The notes: generated by a model from the letters alone, not told the origin. A stretch of 64,000 nt of DNA from Corynebacterium pygosceleis (GCF_016595275.2 NZ_JAENIQ020000004.1:124001-188000), one strand, 5' to 3'. Shown: positions 15,447-24,869, counted from the first letter of the stretch. Program-made: numbers and translations.

Positions 15447-16121
15447 TCAGAGGTTGACGTCACCCGTGAGAACGACGACGACACCACCGGTGGGCGCGGA
15501 ACCGAGTTCTGCGGGCCGGGGCGTCGCGGGAACTCCGAGAACGGCGCCGACCTCACGGGCCGCCGCTTCTTCAGTTGGATTTCCGGAGGTGTAGTAGACG
15601 GCGGAGGCGGGCAGGTGGACCTCCGCGAGGTTCCCGACCTCACCCACCGTCCAGCCCTGTCCGGTGAGCCTGTCGGCGACGCGGTTCGCCAGCCCCTGGA
15701 CCGTCGAGTTGTTCAGGGTGTGCACGGTCACCGTGCGGGGATCACCGGCGGGTACGGCCGGGGCGGCGGGCTGTGGTGGCACAGCCTCCGACCCGGGTTC
15801 GGTTCCGGCCGCGGGTGGGGGCGGCGGGGTGGTCCCCTCCTCCCGCGGCGTGGAGGTGGCGGGGCCGGACGGACTGACCACGGCACTGGTGGAGGTGGTC
15901 GAGCCGACCGTCCCGTCTGCGACAGGTGTGGTGTCGGAGTCGTCGCCGCGCAGAGCGGCGAACAGTGCCCATGCCGCGAGCAGTACCGCGACCGCGGCGA
16001 GAATCATCGCGAGGCCCCGCAGCGGCAGCTGCCGCGTCTCACCGGCCGCGGCATGCGCGGCGGCCCGGTCGGGGTGGCCGTCGTGGGCCCGGGACTCGTC
16101 ATTGTGTTTGTTGGGGGACAC
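15447..16121 (-). CDS. virR: LytR C-terminal-domain membrane protein, VirR-like
   Basis: A 224-residue protein with a short cytoplasmic N terminus, one transmembrane helix ([21 protein letters not shown], about residues 36-56), a low-complexity Thr/Ser/Pro-rich extracytoplasmic linker, and a C-terminal LytR_C domain starting [20 protein letters not shown] and ending [13 protein letters not shown]. Topology and gene order (def, Rv0430-like, this, ybdK) match VirR (Rv0431), which controls membrane-vesicle release and wall integrity in M. tuberculosis. The GTG at 16121 is 11 bp after the stop of the upstream gene; no strong RBS is visible, so translation is probably coupled. The sodC gene that follows virR in M. 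tuberculosis is absent here. Confidence 0.75.
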   Translation of the reverse strand: MSPNKHNDESRAHDGHPDRAAAHAAAGETRQLPLRGLAMILAAVAVLLAAWALFAALRGDDSDTTPVADGTVGSTTSTSAVVSPSGPATSTPREEGTTPPPPPAAGTEPGSEAVPPQPAAPAVPAGDPRTVTVHTLNNSTVQGLANRVADRLTGQGWTVGEVGNLAEVHLPASAVYYTSGNPTEEAAAREVGAVLGVPATPRPAELGSAPTGGVVVVLTGDVNL

Positions 16122-16132
16122 AGTGAGTGATC

Positions 16133-16387
16133 TTAGCCGCTTCTCGCCCGTTTCCGTGATTCGGCTCGCTGGTCCCTGATCCTCCGTAACCTGGCGACGA
16201 GCACGGGGTGCGCCGCTGCGGCCGCGGGGTCGTCGAGGAGACGGTTGAGCCGCTGATGGTAGCGCACCGCACTGATTCCCAGCGTACGGGTGATCGCCTC
16301 GTCCCTGACCCCCGGCGAACGGGGGGCGGTCTCCGCGAACTCCAGCAGTCTGGCGTCGAACTCGGACAGTGGTGTGGAGCCGGACAT
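16133..16387 (-). CDS. DUF3263 small protein (Rv0430-like)
   Basis: An 84-residue, largely helical basic protein: [18 protein letters not shown], then [19 protein letters not shown], which resembles a helix-turn-helix, then an Arg-rich tail. It matches the DUF3263 family that sits upstream of virR in mycobacteria and corynebacteria. A DNA-binding role is inferred from the HTH-like segment and charge only. ATG at 16387 lies 6 bp after a TAGACT -10 box on the minus strand, so the mRNA is probably leaderless. First gene of the virR-ybdK operon. Confidence 0.8.
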   Translation of the reverse strand: MSGSTPLSEFDARLLEFAETAPRSPGVRDEAITRTLGISAVRYHQRLNRLLDDPAAAAAHPVLVARLRRIRDQRAESRKRARSG

Positions 16388-16393
16388 GGTCCC

Positions 16394-16414
16394 AGTCTAG
16401 AGGTGAACTAGACT
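16394..16414. promoter_or_regulatory. Mirror-symmetric divergent promoter between def and DUF3263
   Basis: AGTCTAG and CTAGACT form a perfect 7-bp inverted repeat with a 7-base spacer. Each arm supplies a TAGACT -10 hexamer for one strand: plus 16409-16414, 8 bp before the def ATG; minus 16399-16394, 6 bp before the DUF3263 ATG. Neither direction shows a recognisable -35. Confidence 0.6.
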
Positions 16415-16422
16415 CCTGGGGT

Positions 16423-17106
16423 ATGACTGTCCGACCCATCGTTATCCACGGCGACCCGGTACTGCACAACGCCACCGCACCGGTCACCGAGTCCCCCGCC
16501 GAACTCCGGGAACTCATCCGCGACATGTACGAGACCATGGACGTCGCCCACGGCGTCGGCCTCGCGGCCAACCAGATAGGTGTGGGCAAGCGACTGTTCG
16601 TGTACAACTGCCCCGACGTCGAGGGGCCGGACGGCTCGGAGAAGCCGAAGGCGGAGATCGACGCCAACGGCGGCCCCGTCCGTCGGGGGTGCGTGATCAA
16701 TCCGGTTCTGGAGACCTCGGAGATCCCGCTGTCCATGCCGCGCGACGACGGAGAGGACGACGAGGGCTGCCTGTCGGTCCCCGGCGAGACGTTCCCGACC
16801 GGCCGGGCCGACTGGGCCCGCGTCACCGGCACCGACGCCGAGGGAAACGAGATCAGCATCGAGGGCCACGGCCTCTTCGCCCGGTGTCTCCAGCACGAGG
16901 TCGGTCACCTCGACGGATTCCTCTACACCGACACCCTCGTCGGCCGGCACCGCCGCGCGGCGAAGAAGACCATCAAGCGCAACGGGTGGACCGAACCCGG
17001 CCTGACCTGGATGCCCGGCGCGGACGAGGATCCGTTCGGGCACGACGATCATTCCGGCGACGGGGACACCGACATTCCGCCCGCTCTGCGCAAGACCACG
17101 GACTGA
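16423..17106 (+). CDS. def: Peptide deformylase
   Basis: A 227-residue metalloenzyme that removes the formyl group from nascent N-terminal methionine. All three family motifs are present: [14 protein letters not shown] (motif 1, with Asn where many enzymes have Pro), [10 protein letters not shown] (motif 2, the metal-ligand Cys), and [13 protein letters not shown] (motif 3, HExxH with both His ligands and the catalytic Glu). An acidic C-terminal extension of ~35 residues follows the catalytic domain. ATG 16423 lies 8 bp after a -10 box, so the mRNA is probably leaderless. It is followed closely by a GNAT gene as in M. tuberculosis. Confidence 0.95.
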   Translation: MTVRPIVIHGDPVLHNATAPVTESPAELRELIRDMYETMDVAHGVGLAANQIGVGKRLFVYNCPDVEGPDGSEKPKAEIDANGGPVRRGCVINPVLETSEIPLSMPRDDGEDDEGCLSVPGETFPTGRADWARVTGTDAEGNEISIEGHGLFARCLQHEVGHLDGFLYTDTLVGRHRRAAKKTIKRNGWTEPGLTWMPGADEDPFGHDDHSGDGDTDIPPALRKTTD

Positions 17107-17108
17107 CC

Positions 17109-18110
17109 GTGGCGCGACGTGCCCCGCGCCCCGGGGACCGGGTGATCGTCCGGCGTCACATACCGGACACCCCGGGCCACCTGACCGACGTCATCGGGCA
17201 TGTCGTCTCCCTCGACCCTCTGATCGTCCGTCCGCAGTCCGTCGGTGGGCTCCCCTCCGACGCCGAGGCCGTGACGATCCCGGATGAACTGATCCAGGTG
17301 TGCAAGGTCCTGCCGCCGCGCCGGGTCCGCAACAGTGACATCCGTGCGGTGGAGACAGCGACCGCCGCCGCGTTCCCCGGTATCGAACACCGCTGGTGCG
17401 GCCAGTGGCTGCTGCGCGCGGGCGACGGCATCACCGAGCGTTCCAACTCCGCGGCGCCCCTCGGCCGGTCCGCCGGGTTGAGTGAGGTCCCGCTCCGCGA
17501 GATCGAGGCTTTCTACGCGGACCATGACCTGCCGGTACGGATCCTCATCCCGGACCGGATCGGTAACCCGGCACGGACGGTCTGCGCGGGTCCGGCCTGG
17601 CGCACGGGACCGGACATCGTGGTGATGACCCGCCCGCTCTCCGATCTGCCGCCGCTGGAGCTGCCCGACGGCATCACGTACCGCGTCGACGGTCAACCGG
17701 ATGACGAGTGGCTGGCGCTCTACCACTTCCGGGGGCGTCCACTCCCGGAACACGCGCTGAACCTCCTCCGTACCCGGATCGACGGACAGATGGGTTTCGG
17801 CAGGTTACTCGATGAGGCGGGCCGTACCCTGGCCATCACCAGGGGTACGATCACCGCGTCAGCTGACGGGAGGACGTGGCTGGGGTACTCGGCGGTCGAG
17901 GTCGTCGCCGATCACCGGCGCCGCGGACTCGGAACCCGACTCGGTACGGCGATGCTGCACTGGGGCGCGGGACACGGTGCGGACGTGGCGTATCTGCAGG
18001 TCCTGGCCGCGAACGGTGCCGGCATCGGGTTGTACGACAAACTCGGTTTCGTCGAACACCACCGGCACCGCTACGCGGAACTCGACCCCGGGGTCATCCC
18101 CGGACGATGA
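17109..18110 (+). CDS. GNAT-family N-acetyltransferase (Rv0428c-like)
   Basis: A 333-residue protein. The first ~70 residues form a beta-rich domain (GDRVIVRRHIPDTPGHLTDV) followed by a middle region with WCGQWLLRAGDGITERSNS, then the GNAT fold with the acetyl-CoA loop VVADHRRRGLGTRLGTAML near residue 280 and GIGLYDKLGFVEHHRHRYA at the end. GTG start 2 bp after the def stop, so the two are an operon; def-GNAT adjacency is conserved in mycobacteria. The acyl acceptor is unknown. Its 3' end overlaps the convergent RDD gene by 17 bp. Confidence 0.85.
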   Translation: MARRAPRPGDRVIVRRHIPDTPGHLTDVIGHVVSLDPLIVRPQSVGGLPSDAEAVTIPDELIQVCKVLPPRRVRNSDIRAVETATAAAFPGIEHRWCGQWLLRAGDGITERSNSAAPLGRSAGLSEVPLREIEAFYADHDLPVRILIPDRIGNPARTVCAGPAWRTGPDIVVMTRPLSDLPPLELPDGITYRVDGQPDDEWLALYHFRGRPLPEHALNLLRTRIDGQMGFGRLLDEAGRTLAITRGTITASADGRTWLGYSAVEVVADHRRRGLGTRLGTAMLHWGAGHGADVAYLQVLAANGAGIGLYDKLGFVEHHRHRYAELDPGVIPGR

Positions 18111-18732
18111 CGCGGGTGCGGGCGAAGCGATCGTGCGACCCCATTCCGTAGGCGTCGAGTTTCGCCGATCCGGCCAACCACATGCCGACCGCGAGTGCGG
18201 CCACCGGCCCGACGACGGGCACAGCCGGGAGAAGGAGCCACAGGTTACGCCGCGCCGCCTGCCCCACCCCGACCGGGCAGTCCGCGGGCCCCGTGACCCG
18301 GAGACCGAGCAGCCTCTTGCCCGGGCCTCCACCGTTGGCGTCCCCGACGACCTTCCAGAGCCAGAACGGCAGCGGCCCGGCCGGGAGCACGAGGTACCAG
18401 AGCGCGTTACCGGTGGCGATGGCGGTGGCGGCGACGAGAACCAGATACAGGGCGGAGAAGATCGCGGCGTCCAACGCCAACGCCGCCACCCGCGACCGGG
18501 CGGGGGCGTTGAGCGGGTCCCGGGACCCCGTGTTCAGTCCCGGGGTGAACGCACGGAACCGTTCCATCTGGCCGTGTTCGACGGGCACCGTGAAGGGGGT
18601 TGCGATCACCCTCCGCGCACGCCGCGCGCGGTCCACCACCGCCGGGATCCGGTTCCCGCCCCGGGGGCCGTCGACAGGTCCACCCGGGTGTCCACCCTCA
18701 GGGAAAGTCACTGTGTCATCCACCTCTCTCAT
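18094..18732 (-). CDS. RDD-family membrane protein
   Basis: A 212-residue protein with an N-terminal hydrophilic part and an RDD domain: SRVAALALDAAIFSALYLVLV (Arg and Asp of the signature), PAGPLPFWLWKVV, then PGKRLLGLRVTG (the conserved G-K-x-x-x-G-L-R motif), then a hydrophobic pair LWLLLPAVPVVGPVAALAVG. About three transmembrane helices. RDD proteins are implicated in Na+ transport in some bacteria, but the role here is open. Two starts are possible, 18732 and 18756; neither has a strong RBS. Confidence 0.75.
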   Translation of the reverse strand: MREVDDTVTFPEGGHPGGPVDGPRGGNRIPAVVDRARRARRVIATPFTVPVEHGQMERFRAFTPGLNTGSRDPLNAPARSRVAALALDAAIFSALYLVLVAATAIATGNALWYLVLPAGPLPFWLWKVVGDANGGGPGKRLLGLRVTGPADCPVGVGQAARRNLWLLLPAVPVVGPVAALAVGMWLAGSAKLDAYGMGSHDRFARTRVIVRG

Positions 18733-18797
18733 CCGGTGAACGTACCGGTGCTCCATCAGGTTCCCGGGAGCACCGTTCACAGCTAATCTCTTTAGGT

Positions 18798-19604
18798 ATG
18801 CGCATCGCCACATTCAACGTCAACTCGGTCCGGACCCGGGCCGACCGCATGGTCGACTTTCTGCTCCGCCACGAGGTCGATGTTCTGGCGGTCCAGGAGA
18901 CGAAGTGCCGGGACGACCAGTTCCCGTACCTCCCGTTCGAACAGGCCGGCTACGCGGTCGCGCACGTGGGGTACGGCCAGTGGAACGGGGTGGCCCTGAT
19001 CTCCCGGGTCGGGCTCACCGACGTCGCCGACCGGTTCCCCGGACAACCCGGTTTCGCCAAGGACGCCACCGCCGACCAGGCCGCGGAGGCACGGGCAATC
19101 GGCGCGACATGCGGTGGCGTCCGGGTGTGGAGCCTCTACGTTCCCAACGGCCGGGAGATCGCCGACCGCCACTACGAGTACAAGTTGCGGTGGCTCGATG
19201 CACTGGCGACCCACGTCCGGGGGACCCTCGCGGATGACCCCGGGGCGAAGCTGCTGTGCACCGGCGACTTCAACATCGCCCCCACCGACGCCGATGTGTG
19301 GGACCGGCGCTTCTTCGACGGCAAGACCCACGTCACCGAACCCGAGCGGGCGTTCTTCCAGCAGCTCACCGAGTCCGGGCTGGTCGAGACCACGAGGGAT
19401 TTCACACCCGGTGAATACACCTACTGGGACTACAAGGCGATGCGCTTCGGCCGTGACGAGGGGATGCGGATCGACTTCCACCTGGCCAGTGAGGCTCTCG
19501 CGGCAACCGCGCGGGCGGGGTTCATCGACCGGGACGAGCGCGCCGGGGAGGGTGCCTCCGATCACGCCCCCGTCGTCGTGGACTACATGATCGACGGGGA
19601 CTAG
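18798..19604 (+). CDS. xthA: Exodeoxyribonuclease III (AP endonuclease)
   Basis: A 268-residue DNase I-fold repair enzyme that cleaves at abasic sites and trims 3' ends. The catalytic segments are clear: RIATFNVNSVRTR (Asn), VLAVQETKCRDDQFP (metal-binding Glu), SLYVPNGRE (Tyr), LLCTGDFNIAPTDADV (Asp, Asn), RIDFHLAS, and GASDHAPVVVDY (terminal Asp-His pair). ATG 18798 is 8 bp after a TAATCT -10 box, suggesting a leaderless mRNA. It is followed after 5 bp by cls, so the two are probably one operon. Confidence 0.95.
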   Translation: MRIATFNVNSVRTRADRMVDFLLRHEVDVLAVQETKCRDDQFPYLPFEQAGYAVAHVGYGQWNGVALISRVGLTDVADRFPGQPGFAKDATADQAAEARAIGATCGGVRVWSLYVPNGREIADRHYEYKLRWLDALATHVRGTLADDPGAKLLCTGDFNIAPTDADVWDRRFFDGKTHVTEPERAFFQQLTESGLVETTRDFTPGEYTYWDYKAMRFGRDEGMRIDFHLASEALAATARAGFIDRDERAGEGASDHAPVVVDYMIDGD

Positions 19605-19609
19605 ACCGG

Positions 19610-21091
19610 ATGCCGGATGTCCTCGCCTCCCTGACCTCACTCGAATGGTGGCGGTCCGCCGGTCTCGTCCTCGACTACACCGTCAAGTTCATCGCCGTAG
19701 GGACGGTGGCCCAGGACCGGAAACCCAGTTCCTCCTCCGCGTGGCTGCTGGCGATCCTCTTCGTCCCGGTCATCGGCCTGCCACTGTTCCTGATGATGGG
19801 CAGCCCCTACATCAACCGGCGTCGACACCGTATCCAGATGGAGGCGCAGGCGATGGTGGGGACGCCGATGGCGGACGCCCCGGCGATTCCGGAGGGCGCG
19901 GAACTGTCCGACGAGGTGTCATCGGTGGTGCGGCTCAACGACACGCTGACCGACCTTCCCGCGGTGCACTCCCGCTTCCACGGGCTCTACTCCGACTACC
20001 GGGAATCCATCAGGGCGATGGCTGCGGCGGTCGACGCCGCGGAGCACACCGTCCACGCCCAGATCTACATCGTCTCGTGGGACGAGACCACGGACGTGTT
20101 CTTCTCGGCGTGCCGCCGCGCCGTCGAACGTGGCGTCGCGGTCCGACTGCTGTTCGACCAGGTGGGCAGCTGGAGGTACCCCGGTTACCGGAAACTCGGC
20201 CGGCGCCTGACGGAGGCGGGGATCGACTGGCACCTGACCATGCCCCTGAAGCCCCTCCACTGGCGGTTCCGCCGCCCCGACCTGCGCAACCACCGGAAGC
20301 TCCTCATCATCGACGGGCACACCGGTTTCATCGGTTCCCAGAACATGATCGAACCGGGATACCTGTCCCGCCGCAACCACCGTTCGGGCAGGGAATGGGT
20401 GGACATCATGATCGAGCTCTCGGGGCCCGTCGTCGAGGCGATGGAGATGATCTTCGCCGTCGACTGGTACCAGGAGACGGACACCATCATTGAGCTCCCC
20501 GCGGGTTCGGACACCGGGCCGGACGCCGGTGACGAGGTCGTGCAGCTCGTCCCCTCCGGGCCTGGGTACGCCACGGAACCCAATCTGCGGTTGTTCAACT
20601 CGATGGTGCACCACGCCAAGGAACGCCTTATCCTGTGCAGCCCCTACTTCATCCCGGACGATTCCCTCATGGAGGCGATCCTCACCGCCTGCTACCGGGG
20701 TGTCCGGGTGGATCTTCTGGTCAACGAGGTATCCGACCAGTTCATGGTCGGTCACGCCCAGGCCAGCTACTACAGGATGCTCATCGAGGCGGGGGTGCAC
20801 ATCCACCGCTACCCGGCGCCGATGATCCTGCACACCAAGTTCGCGCTCGCCGACCCGGAGGGCGACACCATCGGTGTGCTCGGGTCCTCCAACATGGACA
20901 TGCGCAGTTTCGGCCTGAACTACGAGGTGACCCTCATGGTCGTCTCCGGGGGGATCTCCCGGGAGCTGACCGAACTCGCGGCGATGTACCTCGGGCGGTG
21001 CACGGAACTCACGTACGAACAGTGGTCCCGTCGGGGGCTCGGTCAGCGCTACCTGGACAACGCGATGCGACTCACCGCCGCTCTCCAGTGA
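19610..21091 (+). CDS. cls: Cardiolipin synthase
   Basis: A 493-residue phospholipase D-superfamily enzyme that condenses phosphatidylglycerol to cardiolipin. Two N-terminal helices (LVLDYTVKFIAVGTVA and SAWLLAILFVPVIGLPLFLM) anchor it in the membrane. Two HKD motifs follow: NHRKLLIIDGHTGFIGSQNM near residue 225 and LHTKFALADPEGDTIGVLGS near residue 410, the latter continuing into SNMDMRSFGLNYE. Length is typical. The stop codon lies inside the end of the convergent MFS gene (20-bp overlap). Confidence 0.93.
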   Translation: MPDVLASLTSLEWWRSAGLVLDYTVKFIAVGTVAQDRKPSSSSAWLLAILFVPVIGLPLFLMMGSPYINRRRHRIQMEAQAMVGTPMADAPAIPEGAELSDEVSSVVRLNDTLTDLPAVHSRFHGLYSDYRESIRAMAAAVDAAEHTVHAQIYIVSWDETTDVFFSACRRAVERGVAVRLLFDQVGSWRYPGYRKLGRRLTEAGIDWHLTMPLKPLHWRFRRPDLRNHRKLLIIDGHTGFIGSQNMIEPGYLSRRNHRSGREWVDIMIELSGPVVEAMEMIFAVDWYQETDTIIELPAGSDTGPDAGDEVVQLVPSGPGYATEPNLRLFNSMVHHAKERLILCSPYFIPDDSLMEAILTACYRGVRVDLLVNEVSDQFMVGHAQASYYRMLIEAGVHIHRYPAPMILHTKFALADPEGDTIGVLGSSNMDMRSFGLNYEVTLMVVSGGISRELTELAAMYLGRCTELTYEQWSRRGLGQRYLDNAMRLTAALQ

Positions 21092-22289
21092 CCCTCCGTG
21101 TGAGGACGTCCGCGACGAGCGTGCCGCACAGTGACAGACCGACGCTCACCGTCACGACGAGCCCCAGTGCCACCACCGGATCGTCGCCGAGCCCCACCAG
21201 CGGGCTCACGGCACCGGCCACCAGGAACTGACAGAATCCCATGACCGCCGACCCGAGACCGGCGTGGGACCGGACGGCGGACACCCCGAGCGCGGTGGCG
21301 TTGCCGAAGATCCCGGGCATGTGTCCGAGTGCGACGAACAGCGTGACCAGCACCACCGGCAGCCGTCCCCCGGACAGCACCGCGTCACCCAGGAGAACGA
21401 GCCCGCAACAGAGCACCACGCACCCGGCCGCCCGCAGCACCGACAGGGGCTCGAACCGGCGCACCAGACGCGAGTTCACCAGTGACCCGGTGACCAGCGC
21501 GACGGAGTTCACCGCGAACACGACCGCGTACATCCGGGGACTCATCCCGAAATGGTCGATGAACACGAGGGGCCCCGCCGCGATGTAGCCGAAGAGCACC
21601 CCGGCGGCCGCGGCGAACCCCACGGTGTACGCGGTGAACAACCGGGTGGACGCCACCACCCGCACACCGGAGGTGAAGGTCCGCCAGCCCCCGCCACCCG
21701 GCCCCCTGGGTTTCGATTCCCCGACGACCAGCAGTGCGACGATGACCTGCACGGTGGCGATCGCGGCGAGGATCCAGAACAGGCCCCGCCATCCGATCGG
21801 CTCGACCAGGAGACCGCCCGTCAGGGGAGCGACGACGGGGGCTATCCCCATCATCGCCATGAGCAGGGAGTACGCCTGTGCCGCGCGGCGCCCCTCCGCG
21901 AGGTCCGCGACGATCGCCCGCGCCAGCACCACACACGCCCCGTTCGCCAGGCCCATGACCGCACGGACCGCCACCAGCACCCCGACCGACGGGGCGAGCG
22001 CCGACGCGACGGCACAGACGACGGAGAGAACGGTCGCCGCGATGAGGGGAGGGCGTCGTCCGGTCACGTCGGACAGGGGCCCGGTGATGAGCTGGCCGAC
22101 GGCCATACCGACCATGAAGGTGGTCAGTGTCAGTTGCGCCCCCACGGTTGTCGCACCGAGATCCCGCCGCAGGGTCGGTAGGGCCGGAAGGTACATGTCG
22201 ATGGCGAAGGGCCCCGCCGAGATCATCAGCGCCAGGGCCGCGAGCAGACCCACCCCCAGTTCTGGGCGCACCGGTGCACCACGCCTCAT
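21072..22289 (-). CDS. MFS transporter of the Bcr/CflA drug-resistance type
   Basis: A 405-residue, 12-helix transporter. The family start SAGPFAIDMYLPALPTL is in helix 1, and GQLITGPLSDVTGRRPPL is motif A between helices 2 and 3. QAYSLLMAMMGIAPVVAPLTG marks helix 5 (motif C-like). Members export bicyclomycin, chloramphenicol or sulfonamides, and some export cysteine; the substrate here is not predictable. ATG 22289 is preferred because GGAAGGGGA lies upstream; the longer GTG start at 22328 lacks one. Confidence 0.85.
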   Translation of the reverse strand: MRRGAPVRPELGVGLLAALALMISAGPFAIDMYLPALPTLRRDLGATTVGAQLTLTTFMVGMAVGQLITGPLSDVTGRRPPLIAATVLSVVCAVASALAPSVGVLVAVRAVMGLANGACVVLARAIVADLAEGRRAAQAYSLLMAMMGIAPVVAPLTGGLLVEPIGWRGLFWILAAIATVQVIVALLVVGESKPRGPGGGGWRTFTSGVRVVASTRLFTAYTVGFAAAAGVLFGYIAAGPLVFIDHFGMSPRMYAVVFAVNSVALVTGSLVNSRLVRRFEPLSVLRAAGCVVLCCGLVLLGDAVLSGGRLPVVLVTLFVALGHMPGIFGNATALGVSAVRSHAGLGSAVMGFCQFLVAGAVSPLVGLGDDPVVALGLVVTVSVGLSLCGTLVADVLTRRVTGERR

Positions 22290-22495
22290 ACCGTCACGTC
22301 CCCTTCCGTCTGCCCCGTGATTCGACACCGCGACAGTCTAACGCCGCACGGCGCCGGGTCCCCCGGCGCCGAGGGACGCTCCCGCTTCCCGCGGGAGAAA
22401 GAAAACGTGCTGCTCCGCCCTGTTCCACCACTGTCCGCAACGGTTTTCGTGCACACTAGGTGCTACCCGTCCCAGAGTTCCCCCGAGGAGACCGC

Positions 22496-24808
22496 ATGCG
22501 CATCATCCCGCACCACCTCCCCACCCGCACGACGGCCGCACTGCTGGCCGCCACGACCCTCCTGCTCGGATCAACCCCCGCAGTCGCCCAGCACACCGCC
22601 GGAACGGCCCCGGTGGACTGTTCCCCGTGGATGGACCCCACCGTCGCACCCGGGGAACGGGCGGACAGGGTGATCGCGGAAATGACGCGGGAGGAGAAGT
22701 CGGCCGTCATCACCGGCATGGCCGCCTACCTCCAGGGGTGGGGACCGGAATTCGCCGGCCGCACCTACGGGGTGGAACGACTCTGCCTGCCTCCCGTGAA
22801 ATTCACCGACGGGCCGGCAGGCATCGGCAACGGCGCCTCCGGGATCACCCAGTTCCCCTCCCACCTCAACCTCGGTGCCACCTTCGATCCGGGTCTCGCA
22901 CAGGACTACGCCGCCGCCATCGCCACCGAGGCACGCGGCAAGGGCGCCAACGCGGTCGCCGGCCCCGCCATCGACATCGCCCGTGACCCGCGGTGGGGCC
23001 GCTTCTTCGAGTCCCCCGGCGAGGACCCCCTCCTCGTCGGTGACCTCGGCGCAGCGGAGGTCACCGGTACCCGCTCCGCCGGGATCATGGGTGTCGCCAA
23101 ACACCTCGGCGCGTACACCCGCGAGAACGGCCGCAACACGGACGCCAGTGACGTCACCGTCGACGAGAAGACCCTCCAGGAGATCTACCTCAAACCCTTC
23201 GGCCGTGTCGCCGACGCCGGTGTCTCCTCGGTCATGTGCAGCTACTCCCAGCTCAACGGGACGAAGAACTGCAACAACTCCTACCTGATGAACCAGGTGC
23301 TGCGCGGGCAGTACGGTTTCGACGGATTCACCGTGAGCGACTGGTACGGACAGCACAACACCGTCGCCTCGGCGAACGCCGGACTCGACATGCAGATGCC
23401 CGACTCCTGCTTCTACTCCGATCACCTGTGGTCCACCGTTGACTCCGGCGCGGTCTCCGGTGACCGCGTCGACACCATGGTGCACAACGTCCTGGCCGAG
23501 ATGTTCCGCTCCGGAGTCGTGGACTCACCGCCCACCGGCACGCAGGATGCGGTGGTGACGGGCCCCGGGCACCGGGAGCTCGCCCGGGACATCGCGGCGA
23601 AGTCGATGGTCCTGCTGCGCAACGACACCGTCCCCACGGACTCGGGCGAACACCCCGTGCTCCCCGTCGACGACTCCGTCCACACCATCGGGCTCATCGG
23701 CTCCGGTGCGGGCCGGGACGCGCTCGGTTCAGGGGGCGGCTCCGGCCACGTCATCGCGGACGACATCGTCACCCCCTTCGAGGGGCTCTACTCCCGTGGC
23801 GCGGAAAGCGGCACCGAGGTTCACTACACCGACGGCAACTACCTGCCCACCGTGCGGCAGCTCGCCGAGAACTCCGACCTCGTGGTCTTCGTCATGCACC
23901 GGCACATCACCGAATCGGTGGACAACTCCGATTTCCGGTTCGGTCTGCACCAGCGCAACATCATCCGCACCGCGCTGGAGGCCAACAACCGGGTCGTTCT
24001 CGTCACCAACACCGGAGGACCCGTCGACCTCGACGGGTACGGGGACGACGTCCCGGCGGTCCTCGCGGCGTTCTATCCCGGACAGGAGTACGGCGACGCA
24101 CTGGCGGACATCATCTTCGGTGACGTCAACCCCTCCGGGCACCTCCCGGTGACCTGGCCGCTCTCCCAGGATCAGATGCCCACCACCACCTCATTCGGTT
24201 CAGGTGCGTTCACCGAGGGGACCGGCGTGGGGTACCGGGGATACCAGCGGCAGTCCATCACGCCGCGCTGGTGGTTCGGCCACGGACTGAGCTACACCAC
24301 CTTCACCACGGATGACGTCCGGACGACCGGACCGAACTCCGTCACCGCCACGGTCACCAACACCGGGGACCGCCACGGCGACACCGTCGTCCAGGCGTAC
24401 GCGGTCCGTGACGGGATCCGCGAACTCGTGGGCTACAGCAGGGTCGGGATCGCACCCGGCGACACCGTCGACGTCGACATCACGATCCCCGACAGCGCCC
24501 TCGCGCGCTGGGACACGGACGCCCGCCAGCTCGTGGTCCCCGACGGCCCCGTGGAGGTCATCGTCAGTGACTCCGCGGGAGGCGACGGCCCCTCCACCAC
24601 ACTGATGACGACGCAGTCCGTGTTCGGCGCTCCCGTCCCCGAGGCCCCGGCGTGGGCGACCGTCGGAAACGGCGATCCCGCACAGGAGCAGGCGGACCGC
24701 ACGGCCTGCGCGAACAGCGCCTCCATGGCCGGTTTCATCGGCATGGCCAGCTACTTCGGTATGCCGCAGAAGGAACAGTCCTGGACGCCGGTGACGGACA
24801 ACCCCTGA
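22496..24808 (+). CDS. Secreted glycoside hydrolase family 3 protein (beta-glucosidase-like)
   Basis: A 770-residue exported enzyme. Signal peptide residues 1 to about 34 (TTAALLAATTLLLGSTPAVAQ). The GH3 N-terminal barrel contains KFTDGPAGIGNG, DPRWGRFFESPGEDP, GVAKHLGAYTRENGR, and the nucleophile region GFDGFTVSDWYGQH (Asp of SDW, about residue 282). The C-terminal alpha/beta domain includes AAKSMVLLRND and AFYPGQEYGDALADI, then a fibronectin-III-like end (TVTNTGDRHGDTVVQAY). A hydrophobic ~30-residue extension with ASMAGFIGMASYFGM closes the protein and is not part of the standard fold. ATG 22496 has GAGGAG 5 bp upstream. The sugar substrate is not known. Confidence 0.9.
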   Translation: MRIIPHHLPTRTTAALLAATTLLLGSTPAVAQHTAGTAPVDCSPWMDPTVAPGERADRVIAEMTREEKSAVITGMAAYLQGWGPEFAGRTYGVERLCLPPVKFTDGPAGIGNGASGITQFPSHLNLGATFDPGLAQDYAAAIATEARGKGANAVAGPAIDIARDPRWGRFFESPGEDPLLVGDLGAAEVTGTRSAGIMGVAKHLGAYTRENGRNTDASDVTVDEKTLQEIYLKPFGRVADAGVSSVMCSYSQLNGTKNCNNSYLMNQVLRGQYGFDGFTVSDWYGQHNTVASANAGLDMQMPDSCFYSDHLWSTVDSGAVSGDRVDTMVHNVLAEMFRSGVVDSPPTGTQDAVVTGPGHRELARDIAAKSMVLLRNDTVPTDSGEHPVLPVDDSVHTIGLIGSGAGRDALGSGGGSGHVIADDIVTPFEGLYSRGAESGTEVHYTDGNYLPTVRQLAENSDLVVFVMHRHITESVDNSDFRFGLHQRNIIRTALEANNRVVLVTNTGGPVDLDGYGDDVPAVLAAFYPGQEYGDALADIIFGDVNPSGHLPVTWPLSQDQMPTTTSFGSGAFTEGTGVGYRGYQRQSITPRWWFGHGLSYTTFTTDDVRTTGPNSVTATVTNTGDRHGDTVVQAYAVRDGIRELVGYSRVGIAPGDTVDVDITIPDSALARWDTDARQLVVPDGPVEVIVSDSAGGDGPSTTLMTTQSVFGAPVPEAPAWATVGNGDPAQEQADRTACANSASMAGFIGMASYFGMPQKEQSWTPVTDNP

Positions 24809-24828
24809 TCCTTCCGCCTTCCGGCAAC

Positions 24829-24869
24829 CGGCTGCGGGGTCGACACGGGACGTGTCCATCCCGCAGCCG
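24829..24869 (+). terminator. Stem-loop after the GH3 gene
   Basis: CGGCTGCGGG (24829-24838) pairs with CCCGCAGCCG (24860-24869), with an inner GACACGG/CGTGTC stem. There is no U-tract, so termination strength is uncertain. Confidence 0.5.
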
